Part shown: piece after piece, positions 22,855-33,479 of the stretch | Layout of the letters: each line of letters begins with the position of its first letter | Position numbering within the stretch: position 1 is the first letter of the stretch | Source of the DNA: Ctena decussata | Taxonomy: Eukaryota > Mollusca > Bivalvia > Lucinida > Lucinidae | Assembly (NCBI GenBank): GCA_963989385.1 | Contig: OZ022508.1 | Coordinates: 29,100,166-29,164,165, forward strand | Reading direction: 5' to 3' | Length of the DNA stretch: 64,000 nucleotides | Translations under genes and position numbers: made by a program | Notes under the pieces: generated by a model | The model's database searches: none | Told to the model about the DNA's origin: nothing | Seen by the model: only the letters and a program-made list of their open reading frames with translations

Positions 22855-24272
22855 GTGAGCAGGGGCTCACGTATACCCCCGACCAGCGCCACCGCCTAAT
22901 GAAACCACCGCCTTAAGAAACCACCGCCTAATGAAACCAATCTTATACAGGGTCTTACTTTTATCAGTAACTGACCTTCGTGAATCAGCAGAAGGAAATA
23001 TGAAAGTAAGTGGCCGGACCGGGTAACGAAAACTTTAATGAAAACATGTAAGTCTGTGTCCATGACCTTGGTCAGCAGCAGCATCCAGATAATGTCAACT
23101 AATCTGCTTGAACACAGAAGCTGGTTGGTTGGTTGGTTGATTTGATGCTTAACGTCAACGGTAAACAACTAAGGTCATGTCGGGACGGTCAGTTAACCTA
23201 ACCACACTATTCCTGGGCAGGCTTAGACCTCCTAAGCGGTAAACCAGTACTAAGTGCACATACTTTCGCCAGTAACTGACAACTGCCCTTCTTGAATCAG
23301 CGGAAGGAGAAACGAAAGTATGTGGCCAGACCGGGATTCGAACCCAGGACCTCTGACTTACGAGTCAGGTGCCCTACCGATTGCGCTACACGGCCCGGCG
23401 AACACAGAAGTAAACCTAGTCATATATCAAAAGGTTTCATGAAAGAATCTTGGAAATATAAGCAAAGAATAAAAACTCAATGCAAAACTTTGACGCAAAT
23501 ATACAAGCCTGTGACCTTGACCTTTGGTAAGCAGCAGCATCCAGATAATTTTGGTAAGCAGCAATGAACCTAAAAGTAAACCTAATCCATCAAAGGATAT
23601 TGGAAGTATAAAAGAAGAATATCAACTTATCACAAAACTTTAAAGCAAATTGTTAAGTCCATGACCTTGACCTTAGGTCAGCAGCAGCATCCAGATGATG
23701 TCAACTATTCTGCATGCACAAAGAAGTAAACCTAGTCATATATCAAAAGGTTTCATCAAAGGATGATGCAAATATAAGCAAAGTTTATAAACTAAACACA
23801 AAACTTTAACGAAAATATACAAGTCTGTGACCTTGACCTTTGATAAGCAGCAGCATCCAGATGATGTCAACAATCTGTATGAATCTAAAATACACCTTGT
23901 CAAAGATCAGAAGGTTCCATCAAAGTATAGTTGAAATATAACAGAAGAATATAAACTTAACGCAAAACTTTAACGCAAATGTTTAAGTCTGTGACCTTGA
24001 CCTTAGGTCAGCAGCAGCATCCAGTTGACGTCAACTATTCTGCATGAACCCAGAAGTATACCTAGTCACATACCAAAAGGTTCCATTTAAGGATAGTGGA
24101 AATATGAGCAAAGAAAAAAAAACTTAACGCAAAACTTTGACGCAAATGTTAACGGACGGACAAACGGACGAACAGACGAACGGACAGACAGACGGACGAA
24201 CAGACGAACGGACGGAAAGACGAAAACTATATACCCCTCCAGATACTTCGTATGTCGGGGGTATAATAAAAG
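22855..24272 (+). repeat. Helentron/pearl-like element, about 163-bp units, containing a SINE
   Basis: Units carry tgaccttgacctttggtaagcagcagcatc-type landmarks (near 23060, 23515, 23665, 23830, 23995). Then a (GACGGACGAACA)n stretch (24153-24222) and an imperfect terminal hairpin ending in ggggtataataa. The subterminal inverted repeat is perfect: TATACCCCCGAC (22872-22883) and GTCGGGGGTATA (24254-24265). A SINE is nested at 23121-23399. A truncated relative of the SINE body lies at about 22963-23030. Confidence 0.8.
23110..23410 (-). mobile_element. tRNA-derived SINE with 11-bp target-site duplication
   Basis: The perfect duplication GAACACAGAAG (23110-23120 and 23400-23410) flanks 279 bp. 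On the minus strand the head (23398-23324) reads as a tRNA-like sequence: tgtagcgcaatcggtagggc (box A), an anticodon-like arm actcgtaagt, and gggttcgaatcccggt (box B, intact). The tail is (CCAA)n. The body is shared with 6437-6702. The acceptor stem is imperfect, so I call a SINE, not a functional tRNA gene. Confidence 0.9.
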
Positions 24273-25106
24273 GCCATAGGCAGAGCATCACCCGACGTAG
24301 GATATGCGACACAAACTGCAACCTTTTATTCAGTGGAAACAATATAACAGATGAGAAACAAAACCAACTAGAACTGTCGGAGGGTCCGACTTTAACCCCT
24401 CAGAACAGTTTAAGTAAAATGGTGATATTTTGATTCTGTAAAACATGGACAGAAAGCCATTTACAACATGTAGAGTGTATACCTAAAAGCAACATTATAC
24501 AATGCATTGTTTCTATGACTTATTCTGCAAAATTGTTGCAAGGAAAAAGTAACAGAACAACAAAAAAAACAAACAAAAAAAAAAACATAAAAAAAAACAT
24601 AAGGAAAACAAATATGAGAAGACAAGTTCTAAATCTCAGAATATATTACATGTAATACAGTGCTCTCGACCTGTATAATACCAAAGTCTCGAACGTTTGT
24701 TGTGGAATCTGTTTAGAAACTATTCACTTTTTCTTTTCAAAAACAAAAGGTAAAAAAATAAAGGACGAACAACCTGAAAGAGATTGCTTCTTAATCCAAT
24801 ATTATAATAACCAAATAGCACATCACACGATAGGCTCTTGTAATAACCCATTGCCGACAACTTTTATCACATACGAGCGTTCTATCTTGGACTGTTGCTG
24901 TGAAATCTCTTACGGAAATATTCATTGTCCAAAACATGGAGCCAAAGAAAACTGAAAGACTAATTAAGAGAATGCTCTTTTCCAGAGCCGAGATAACCAA
25001 CACGTCATTGTCGACCTGTTGTATGAAATTTGGCATGTAGGGGTATAATTACTAAAGATAAATCAAAAGCTAGCTTTCTATTGCAAGCAATGAAAACACT
25101 ATAATT
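24273..25106. other. Intron, nothing recognised
   Basis: A-rich patch at 24558-24600. The 81-codon frame at 24791-25036 (-) is hydrophobic but has no recognisable domain or convincing splice sites. Confidence 0.5.
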
Positions 25107-25312
25107 GAGCCGCGACACGTCAAACCCAACAAAATGGTATGTGCGTCCAGTGAAGCATCAGATCAACCTGGGCAAACGTCCATTCTGATAAGAGTCTTCG
25201 CTTTCTGCATTGAGCTAGCTTAGACCCTTAGCTGCCTTTCAAGTGCACAGCGAAGCCTTTGATCAGACTGGATAAATGCCCAAGCTGATCTGAGTCTTCG
25301 CTGGGCGCCAAG
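25107..25312. mobile_element. MITE, GCCGCGACAC family, right end truncated
   Basis: Starts gagccgcgacacgtcaaacc, has the internal gatcaacctgggca / gcccaagctgatctgag foldback pair, and stops after gctgggcgcc without the right terminal repeat. Confidence 0.75.
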
Positions 25313-26108
25313 GCCAGTTTTTAGCTTTAAAGTGTCAAAATGAAATGCCAAAGTTAAGGATAGGGGCACATTTCAGTAATTGCCCGAAACTTAATCAGGT
25401 GTTCTATCAGTATACCAAATATCAAGATTGTATTTCAAATATTTCAGTAAAAATATTATAACCGTTCTTGTACTCTTGGGCCATAGCTGAAAAAACGAAA
25501 AAAAAAAAGTTCTGCTTAATGAACAATGTATCTATAAAATTTCAGCCTTCAGTCATGAAAAGTTCTTAAGTTACCGTTTTAAATGACTGTTGTTCGAAGA
25601 AGGAATATTGCTCTGTCACCAATAGCAGAACCTAACCATAATAAGAACGAGACACACATCGATACTAACAGCACATAAAATATCTCTAGATAATGGTTCA
25701 AACGTAACTGACAGAGGGCCAACAACTACGGAAAAACGTTTCACCAAAACTGTGACAACCAAAGATTCGAAATCACATGCGCATCTTTAGATCATACTTT
25801 GCATACTTTCAATTTAATGCAATCAATGATCTCGCAGGCCAGTGTCTAAGCCAGCAAGGGCCATATCTCTGTCGAAACTGGTCGAATAACCCCCCCCCCC
25901 TCCCAAACGTTTGCACATCTTCATATCATAGGAAGAAAGTCTAGAAAATTTCAAATCAATCCACTGGAAGATGTTGAAAGATTTGCCGGACGGACGAATA
26001 TATTTGGATGAACGGCGAGAATAAAGTGCATGTGAACGGACAAGGGTCATTTCCGTAACAGTCTTCCTCGGCTTGGGTTACCAAATTAGAACAAATAGCA
26101 ATACTTAC
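25313..26108. other. Intron, nothing recognised
   Basis: A poly-C run at 25891-25901 and AT-rich sequence. The 75-codon frame at 25823-26050 (-) is not supported as an exon. Confidence 0.5.
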
Positions 26109-26303
26109 ATGACTGAGCAAATGGAAATAACTGTCTTTCTGAAGAATTTCCTTTACTCATGGATCCGTTTCTGAATATGAAATCATTTGTTCCGTCATCG
26201 TCAAAGTTTCCAAGAAGTCCTTTAGTCTGGTTTTTATATGTCGGTGGAACCATCACTTCTTGAGTCAGCATTTCAATTGCTACCGATATTCGGAGTTGTA
26301 TAC
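26109..26303 (-). CDS. Exon: middle of VWD domain
   Basis: Encodes GIQLRISVAIEMLTQEVMVP and then PTYKNQTKGLLGNFDDDGTN with DFIFRNGS. GLLGNFDDDGTNDF corresponds to the GLCGN(F/Y)NGD..DDF turn of VWD domains; here Leu replaces the usual Cys of the GLCG core, as in MUC4/Mesh-type VWD domains. Acceptor ttttgtcag, donor t|gtaagt, phase 1 at both ends. With the next exon the split codon becomes Trp, giving the conserved AQSW. Confidence 0.95.
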
Positions 26304-26639
26304 CTGACAAAATGTACATATGTGTCTTACTGTGTGTATTTAATTTTCCTTTCGGCTTTCTCTGTCAAAATGTGCGTAAAGTTGCTTCTATTTAAAGACG
26401 ATCCAAAAAGATTTTGAATTTTGCGGACAAAGCGGTACAGAATTCCGAACATAGGTGGCGTCTGTGAATTTCTAGAACACAAGAGGAACAATAAGCTAAA
26501 TGCGTGCACAATGTTATTTCCGTAGCCTTAAAAGGGACCAAAGTCATGTGTGAACTGTTAAAGTAGAAATATGGATGCTCATGAAAGGCCGCAATCACAA
26601 AATGCAGCCTACTCAAAACTATGGCAAGCACTTTTACTA
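26304..26639. other. Intron, nothing recognised
   Basis: Two overlapping minus-strand frames here show no domain; no repeats. Confidence 0.5.
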
Positions 26640-26985
26640 TTCATTCTGTTAAATATATATAATATACTGTATAACACAATATAAGATATCTGATATAAAT
26701 ATAATGTTTTTGTGTAATCCAAGTTTAAGTTAATTTATATAAAATATAAGATATATTATTTATAAAATTGGACATTTGATATCTTAAATAAGATACAATA
26801 TATTAGATATCTTATATATAATATAAGGTATCTTATATTATTGAACAAAAAATATATCTTTTTAGCAAATAAGATATAGTATGTATTATATTAGATATCT
26901 CATATAATATAAAAGATATCTTATACTTTTAAATATATTAGACATCTTAATTAGTAAATAAGATATCTTATATAGTTTGGAAGAA
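26640..26985. repeat. AT-rich palindromic array (ATAAGATATCTTAT)
   Basis: Many variants of the self-complementary words ATAAGATATC and GATATCTTAT over about 340 bp. The same type of array recurs at 31565-31655 and 32145-32610. Confidence 0.85.
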
Positions 26986-29140
26986 AAATCAAAACTTTGG
27001 TAAATTGTTGCTCCCTCTCACTTATTAGTAATTGTGCTCTGCAAAACCTGCATTGTCATATGCCATATGTATATGTCTCATACACGCTGGCGTGTGAGTG
27101 GCGGTAAACCAACCTAACTTTCAAGCAGACTGTTGCGCATGCGTCAGTTCTTCTATAGTTGTTCTCTGCATAACCTACATTGTCGTACACGCTGGTAAAC
27201 CAAACTAGTTGTGCCATCGCTCACACACTAACTGGAGTTTTGGAAAAAGGAAATCTGCCACGACTTCTCATCTGATCGCCCGGCAACCACAAACAAAGAA
27301 GGATACCGTTCATGAAGAGGAATGTTCCATTTGTACATAACAGGACTATTCTGCTATTGCTTGTGAAGTTCCTAATCATAACTTGATTGATTTGAAACCT
27401 AATCAAAAAGGTCATTATTGAACTGGTTGTTCACAGTCAAAGCTGTCAAAGCTGAAGTTGCTGTAACAACTGAACAGTCAATTCTTGTGGATTTGCTAGA
27501 AGTACTGGAAAGTGACGCCGACGTCCCTCAAAGGCAGTGTGACCTTGTGCCATCTGTAAGCGAAGGCTTCCATTGGCTGACGAACTGGTTTGCTGTGCTT
27601 ATTGTGAGTCCACAGTGTATTGTAGTGAGAAGTGTCAGGAAAAAGACTCTGGGTTCCACCGTTTTGCCTGTTCAATGGTTGTCCAGCGTTCCAGAAGGAA
27701 GTAACACTGTACATTGATACTGTTTTATGACGGTTTGTGAAGTTTCAGTCAACTGGTTAGTGTTTCGACAGTTTAAGTCACAACTTTAATGTTTATAAAC
27801 ACTTTACTGCATAGTGTGAACGCAGGTGCTCCTGTCTACAGCAGGGAAATACGAATATAAGGAAGAAAGAAGAAGAGCTCCCTTACAAGGTGTAAAGGCA
27901 CCCGTTCTCATAAAAAAGGCAGACTATTAGAATAAGATTTTTTTAATTCGCTGTCAGTTTCTTACCGAGGGTTCTTATCTGCTCATCTTTGAATACATTG
28001 TCTGATCTTTCTTAGATTTTCTGAATTAAAGAAGAACTGTCTTATCGTCTTTGTTCTAATGGCGCTGAACTATTCTCTCATGATAAATCCATGTTAATTA
28101 AAAACTAAACAAGTACGCTAGAAATGTATAAGTAGACCCCGAATCTCAGAGAAAACATTCCAAATTATGTCGACGCAAGTGGGAAAACATACAATCAAGA
28201 CTTAATAAGTTGGTTTGACCAGTCTATGGATTCGTATCATGACACTGCATATGGAGTATGTGAAGCACGGTATATTTATAAAAAAACATTTTTTTGCTAT
28301 TTATTTATCAATATCCTGGGTTTTTAATATGAAAATATTACACATCGCTATTTACAATGTGTGGATGGTATGATAAAAACACTCTATGGCTGCCACCATG
28401 TTAACTAAACTTTCGGACAAAAATGCGTCATCGTAGTGTAGACCCAGATCAGCCTACTCATTGTAAGATTCTGGATTCAATTTCAAAATGCTTTTTCTTT
28501 TCGTATGAAATTTGTTATAAAATCATTGCAATTGCACAGCTGCGAACTCCGTCTGCGAACAGATGCGATACTGTCAAAAAACTGTTTTCTCCTCAGTAGG
28601 CCTCTTATCGATCCCCTAGGAAAACGGGCTTTAATTTTTCAGTTCCTTCTCTACAGCACTTTATTTCCTTATATTATAGCAACCAACCAACGAGTTGCTA
28701 GCCGCCGAAGGCGGCAAACAACGAGTACTGGTTGCTTTACGATTTAAGGCGTATTTCTGTTCTATTCTGTCCCGTTCCACTAAGGCTTCGAATTTTTTGT
28801 GTCACCGAATTTCCGGTCAGCGTTTTTCATTCTATGGAGAAATGAGACGCTGGCATTTTTATTGGACGAAAACAAATTCCCGAACTTCCGCCGCCACTTC
28901 CCTGGGAACACGCGTATGGGTTCCAAAGAATTCCTATGATGGCCGCCTGAATTCGGCTACCTTCTCGGCAACTGTTTATTGGTGACACGCATTATAATTC
29001 CAGGTCGGCAGCAGGCAGGTGCACACGTGATTTTGCTAGCAAGCTTTGTCTACACCTTTCTAGAAACGACATGGGCTTACGGAAAAGCGGAGTCTTTCTG
29101 CAAAACCGCTTATGACTTCCACTAGGCCTATTGGTTTTCC
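26986..29140. other. Intron section of mixed composition
   Basis: Contains a partial duplication of about 125 bp (27037-27110 versus 27160-27215; shared ctctgcaaaacctgcattgtc-like and acgctgg..gtaaaccaa words). A 99-codon frame at 27418-27717 (+) and a 96-codon frame at 28695-28985 (+) are open, but I recognise no domain. The palindrome gccgccgaaggcggc sits at about 28700. Nothing can be assigned a function. Confidence 0.5.
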
Positions 29141-29179
29141 CTCAGTTATATAAATAATCTAGTAATCGATTGGATGCAG

Positions 29180-29745
29180 CACCAGTGTGACGTTGCATCT
29201 TTTATGTGTGACGTCAAAACCAATACTGGTTGCGTTTGGGGTTCTGCCAATGTCACTATTGGCATGCCAATGCCGCTCTGAGTTTCAATATTGGCACCAT
29301 TGGCTCTTCCATTGAAACCAGTATTGCCGACCATTGGCTTCCAATACTACAGACTACTTAGGGCGTGGGAAAAATTCCCATGGCGGGTAATTCGCGTCAT
29401 TCAATATGGCAATTTATTGAACCCATCATAAACACTCGAGTTGACACAGGCAAATTTTTTCCCCACAACAATGAAAGAAAATTAGAAAAAAAACTAAAAA
29501 TTTCTAAGCACAGAAAAATATTTGCTCTGCAATGGTACCATAGGCGCCATCGGCTCTACCAATGACACCATAGGTGCAATGGTACCACAGGCGCCATCGG
29601 CTCTACCAATGGTACCATAGGTACCATTGACTTTACCAACAGAACTGCCAGTGGTGACATTGGCAATTTTGCCATTGGTGCCAACGGTTGCAAATGGCAC
29701 CATTGGCCGCCGATACTGTGCAGGTTTTTACGGTTGCCAATGATA
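29180..29745. repeat. CCAATGG / GGTACC short-motif array
   Basis: Degenerate repeats of self-complementary words such as ccaatggtaccatagg, gccaatg and cattggc occur in two blocks (29180-29345 and 29530-29745) separated by about 190 bp of A-rich sequence. Gly/Thr-rich open frames on the minus strand come from the repeat. Immediately followed by a (TCTG)n microsatellite. Confidence 0.75.
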
Positions 29746-29804
29746 CCATTCTCTCTGTCTGTCTGTCTGTCTGTCTGACTGTCTGTCTGTCGGTCGGTCG
29801 GTCG

Positions 29805-29838
<34 letters not shown>

Positions 29839-29841
29839 GTC

Positions 29842-29872
<31 letters not shown>

Positions 29873-29876
29873 TCAA
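29746..29876. repeat. (TCTG)n microsatellite with (TCGG)n interior
   Basis: About thirty tetranucleotide units with a short block of TCGG in the middle. Confidence 0.95.
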
Positions 29877-31564
29877 AACACCTGTCCCCTGTTCTGTCTC
29901 TTGCCTAGGCCTACTTTTTTTATTCTTATTTCGTTATCATTTATTTAACATCTCGTCATACGGATGATACGGCTGTGTTGTACAGATGTCGACCGAAAAT
30001 GGTAAAATCAATCAATTAGTCTATCAATCAATTGATCGATCTTATAAAACATAAATGATACCGATGTCAAAATTCTTTTTTGTTTTCTTTTTCCCACATT
30101 TCCTCACCTTCTCCATCAGGCTGGTAATCCCATCTACCGACGAGAGGCACACAACCTCGAAACGATGCCGTATGTGCATCTCTGGGACATCATGCTACAA
30201 TTTTCTTGTTTCATTTTTTTTTTTGGGGGGGGGGGGTGGGGGGGTCCTTATTTTGGTTGGTTGCAATATAGGTGGCGCCTACTTCGTATTATTCTTAACG
30301 AAGAAATACAAGGATTTCTTGTCAATATAAATAAGCTCTTATCCAGTTTTCTACGAGAAGTTATTTCCTCTAGGGAAATAAATCCCTATAGACTGATTAC
30401 CTTCCATTACCACGTACCGGCTTTTAGAACTACTTTCCTGAGCTCTTTCTGTAGCTATAAACACCGCTTGAGTTGACTTTTGTATTCTTGAAATAACAAA
30501 AGACGCTAAACAAACCTATAACAAACTTTGAATAGTATATATGGCGTGTGGACATGAATGATTTTACAAAAAATGCCATTTTATGTGGAAATCAATTTCA
30601 TTTTACAATACACGCTCCGCAATGTGCAATAAGAAAGGTATCATCCAGCTCATTACAGACTTTCATCGAGCGCCTTGGATCGCCGGGAACAGATAATTAT
30701 AAATCCCATATTTAAATGGGACGATTAATCTCACAAACGCTCAGCCGCCTTGCAGTTTGTGTGATCACAGAAGCGGTTAGCTTTGACGCCATCATGTTTT
30801 TCCTCAAACCAAACGTTTGACGTAATTACGTAACGTAGCGACAGAAAGACTGTATGTCCTGTATTTCTTGTTTTTTTCGTTGCTTTCTATTTGAATCAGT
30901 CTAATTATACTTCCGTTTGGTGTCGTTACGAAAGAAATTCCATCGAAAGTAATGTATCTTACAGGTAAAAATATGCCTTTCCACACTCCTCTACCATAGA
31001 GCTCCCGCTCTTTCAAAGCTCCTTCGGAGCTTTAAATTGCAGGCGCGTAGCCCATGCAAGCGAGTGCTCGCTATTAATATTATTCATCGCAAAATTCCTA
31101 AAGCAGTTTTGGTTTAATGTGAGTGTGCCAATAAAACTATGGCATAGCTGTGTGGAATATTGCTGTGAAAAAAATATCGCATCCAAGAAATTTCCTGTAT
31201 AACTGTTCGCACAAGCGAAACGATAGTAACTAGCGCATGCACTCAGTGAAGCAATTTAGCCACCCAGCCTCAATAACAATTAAGCACAAAATATGGCAGC
31301 CTTAACAGACATGTGTGTTGGCTAACGACATTCAACGAGGTAATTCCAGTCAACTCTTCTCGAAAAAGCAACAACAAAAAAAAAAAAAAAAAAACAAAAA
31401 AAAAAAAAAAAAAAAAAAAAACAACTCATTTACTGGCATAGTAATATCCTACGTCCTTAAATGTACACGAAACATGACAGTGAACCTACTTTGGGATCGC
31501 TACAAGGTACGGCGGTTATGGTAATAGAGGCACACGTGGATTTTGCCTTTAGGAGGCTTCATTA
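29877..31564. other. Intron section, little recognised
   Basis: Poly-G run at 30224-30243. Small hairpin AAAGCTCC-TTC-GGAGCTTT near 31016-31034. A (A)n stretch with single C interruptions at about 31374-31421. A 38-bp stretch near 30896-30935 resembles part of the mariner relic at 33100-33140. No gene. Confidence 0.5.
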
Positions 31565-32610
31565 TTTTCAAAAGGATAAGATATCTTATATGATAGGCTA
31601 AAGTATTTATCTTAAATGCTTTATAAGATGCCTATTATGCTATATATGTATCTTTCATGGGTGCGACGTGTGGATAGAAAAATCCGTCACGAGGGTCACT
31701 GTTTGGCATCACGAGGCTTGCTGAGTAATGCCGAACAGTGATCCCGAGTGACGGATTTTTCTATCTACATCTCGCACCCGTGGAAGATACTTTTTCTTGC
31801 ACACCAAATTTTGTTTTAACTTTATAACTTGTTAAAATGTGTAATTTTAGCGCTTGAGAGGTTTCTATTTGATTTTGAAAGAAGGCGTCGCTTTCAACGA
31901 CGGCCATTCGGTTCTTTACGTCAACATCCGGCGATCATAAACTGACGTCATTTTTGCCGTATTCGTGACGTCATCATCTAAAAAGCCAACGTCACTTGAC
32001 GACGCAGATACGTGACCTTCAATACAACCAATGCATTGGATGCTCGTGATTTTTATCCGGTCCTGGGTGAGATAACATGGGTCAGATAAGTTTTGTAGGT
32101 ACAGGGGAAGCACGCGGATATACTTATTGGGTGTGCAGGAAATCTTATATCCTATATGTTATCCTATATCGTCTATAAAATATCTTGTATGGATAAACAT
32201 AAGATATTTTATATGCCATATTAGATATATCTTATTTAGCATATTAGATATCTTATTAAGTAAGAAATTTTAATTCCTATATAAGATTATTTTTTCAAAA
32301 ATAAGATATCTGTATTTGGATATTAAGTATAATGCCTGATATATTATTTTAAATAACTTTTTTCCCAAAGTAGATATCATTTATTCGATATAAAATATCT
32401 TATATTTTAATTGATATATCTTATATGTTTTTCAAAATAGCTTATTTAACATCAAAATATTATATATGTTAAATTAGATATCTAATGTAGTCTATAGATA
32501 TCTCATTTAATGTAGATTTCTTATATATTGTATATGATATCTTTTATATTATATCAGATATCTTATATATTACATTCAGATAATTTATATATTATATTAG
32601 ATATCTATTT
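31565..32610. repeat. AT-rich palindromic array interrupted by an insertion
   Basis: ATAAGATATCTTAT-type words at 31565-31655 and 32145-32610, split by the palindrome-bearing segment 31659-32145. Confidence 0.8.
31659..32145. mobile_element. Foldback insertion with near-perfect palindrome
   Basis: 31659-31785 is a near-perfect inverted repeat with arms of about 55 bp (ggatagaaaaatccgtcacg / cgagtgacggatttttctat). The segment's right part is bounded by cttgcacaccaa (about 31796) and ttgggtgtgcagg (about 32126), also inverted. No coding sequence. Class unknown. Confidence 0.7.
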
Positions 32611-32859
32611 AACAGGAAAAATAGTAGAATGGCTTGCCATACAATACACTGACAGAAGAAGGAGGAAAAAGTGAAAAACACAAACCTAAATACGAAACAG
32701 CACAGCTTCCAAACCAGACACACCCAGTTAATCAAAGAGGAACTTTACATCATTACAATAAACGTTAAAGCTACGCAATTAAATTACGAAGGGTATTCCA
32801 AAATTAATGTCACTTGCATTGTTTCTCATTTACTGCAAATGTTCAAATCATTTTGACTT
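32611..32859. other. Short AT-rich stretch
   Basis: No recognisable feature apart from the start of the mariner relic. Confidence 0.5.
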
Positions 32860-33400
32860 GCTCTGCCCTTCAGAATACTCTCCATCTACCTGAATACACC
32901 TTATTAGCCGGTCAATCCACTTTTGGAGGCAAATTTTATACTCTTCGATGGGGACATCCATCAGATGTCGATAAAACACAGATCCAAGGGCATTTCTCAA
33001 ATTGTATCTCTTTCCAGATAGATGATATTTGAGTTTTTGATACAGAAAATAGTCACGGGGAGCCAAGTCTGGCGAAAATGGAGGATGTGCATTTCTATTC
33101 AAAGCAGTCTAATTATAACTTCCGTTTGGTGGACGGTGACCTCTGACTTCTGACACTCGGTCACAACGCGTGCCTTGGGAGCGGGAGGATTATCATGCAA
33201 GAGTTTGAGGTGCTTAAGTCCTGTTTTGGCGCGGCAAAACCTTCTTTACCGTTAGCATTCGTTTGGCAATACTTGGAGGTCTCGCTTTTTTGTTGGCCCA
33301 AATTCGATTGGAACACTTCCGCTTTGGTTCAAAATAATAAACCCAGGTCTCATCCCCAGTGACGAAATTGTTGCAATTAAATTCTTAAAAAATTCCTTCA
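32860..33400 (-). pseudogene. Mariner-like transposase relic
   Basis: Minus-strand translation gives NFVTGDETWVYYFEPKRK, then IWANKKARPPSIAKRM and LTVKKVLPR. After a deletion come LKLLHDNPPAP, then HPPFSPDLAPRDYFLYQKLK and ALGSVFYRHLMDVP...WIDRLIRCI..DGEYSEG. GDETW, HDN.PAP and SPDLAPRDY (the D of the DD34D catalytic triad) are mariner signatures. The N-terminal half is missing, and roughly 80 residues are deleted between VKKVL and LLHDN. Frameshifts make it inactive. Confidence 0.9.
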
Positions 33401-33432
33401 AGAGCACTGAACATATTCAAAAGAAGGAACAC

Positions 33433-33478
33433 GGGTCATAATCCGAAGTTTCGGCTATTTAAGCCTCATCAGTGACCC
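33433..33478 (-). ncRNA. Hammerhead ribozyme-like motif
   Basis: On the minus strand: stem I GGGTCA (33478-33473), conserved core CTGATGA (33472-33466), stem II GGCT-taaat-AGCC (33465-33453), conserved GAAA (33452-33449), a short stem III region cTTCGg plus ATTA, and the stem I partner TGACCC (33438-33433). The core blocks and stems I and II are intact. Stem III is minimal and seems to carry two extra bases before the cleavage site, so activity is uncertain. Type I hammerheads with tiny stem III are known in metazoan Penelope-like and retrozyme repeats. Confidence 0.65.
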
Positions 33479-33479
33479 T

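Noticed and set aside
23324..23398. tRNA gene (tRNA-Thr-like, anticodon CGT) on the minus strand
   Set aside because: The acceptor stem is imperfect, and the sequence is the head of a SINE with a body, tail and target-site duplication.
27418..27717. 99-codon open frame (+) as a gene
   Set aside because: No start context, domain, splice sites or repeats to support it; kept only as an unassigned frame.
29494..29876. Gly/Thr-rich and Thr/Asp-repeat open frames
   Set aside because: They come from the CCAATGG array and the TCTG microsatellite.
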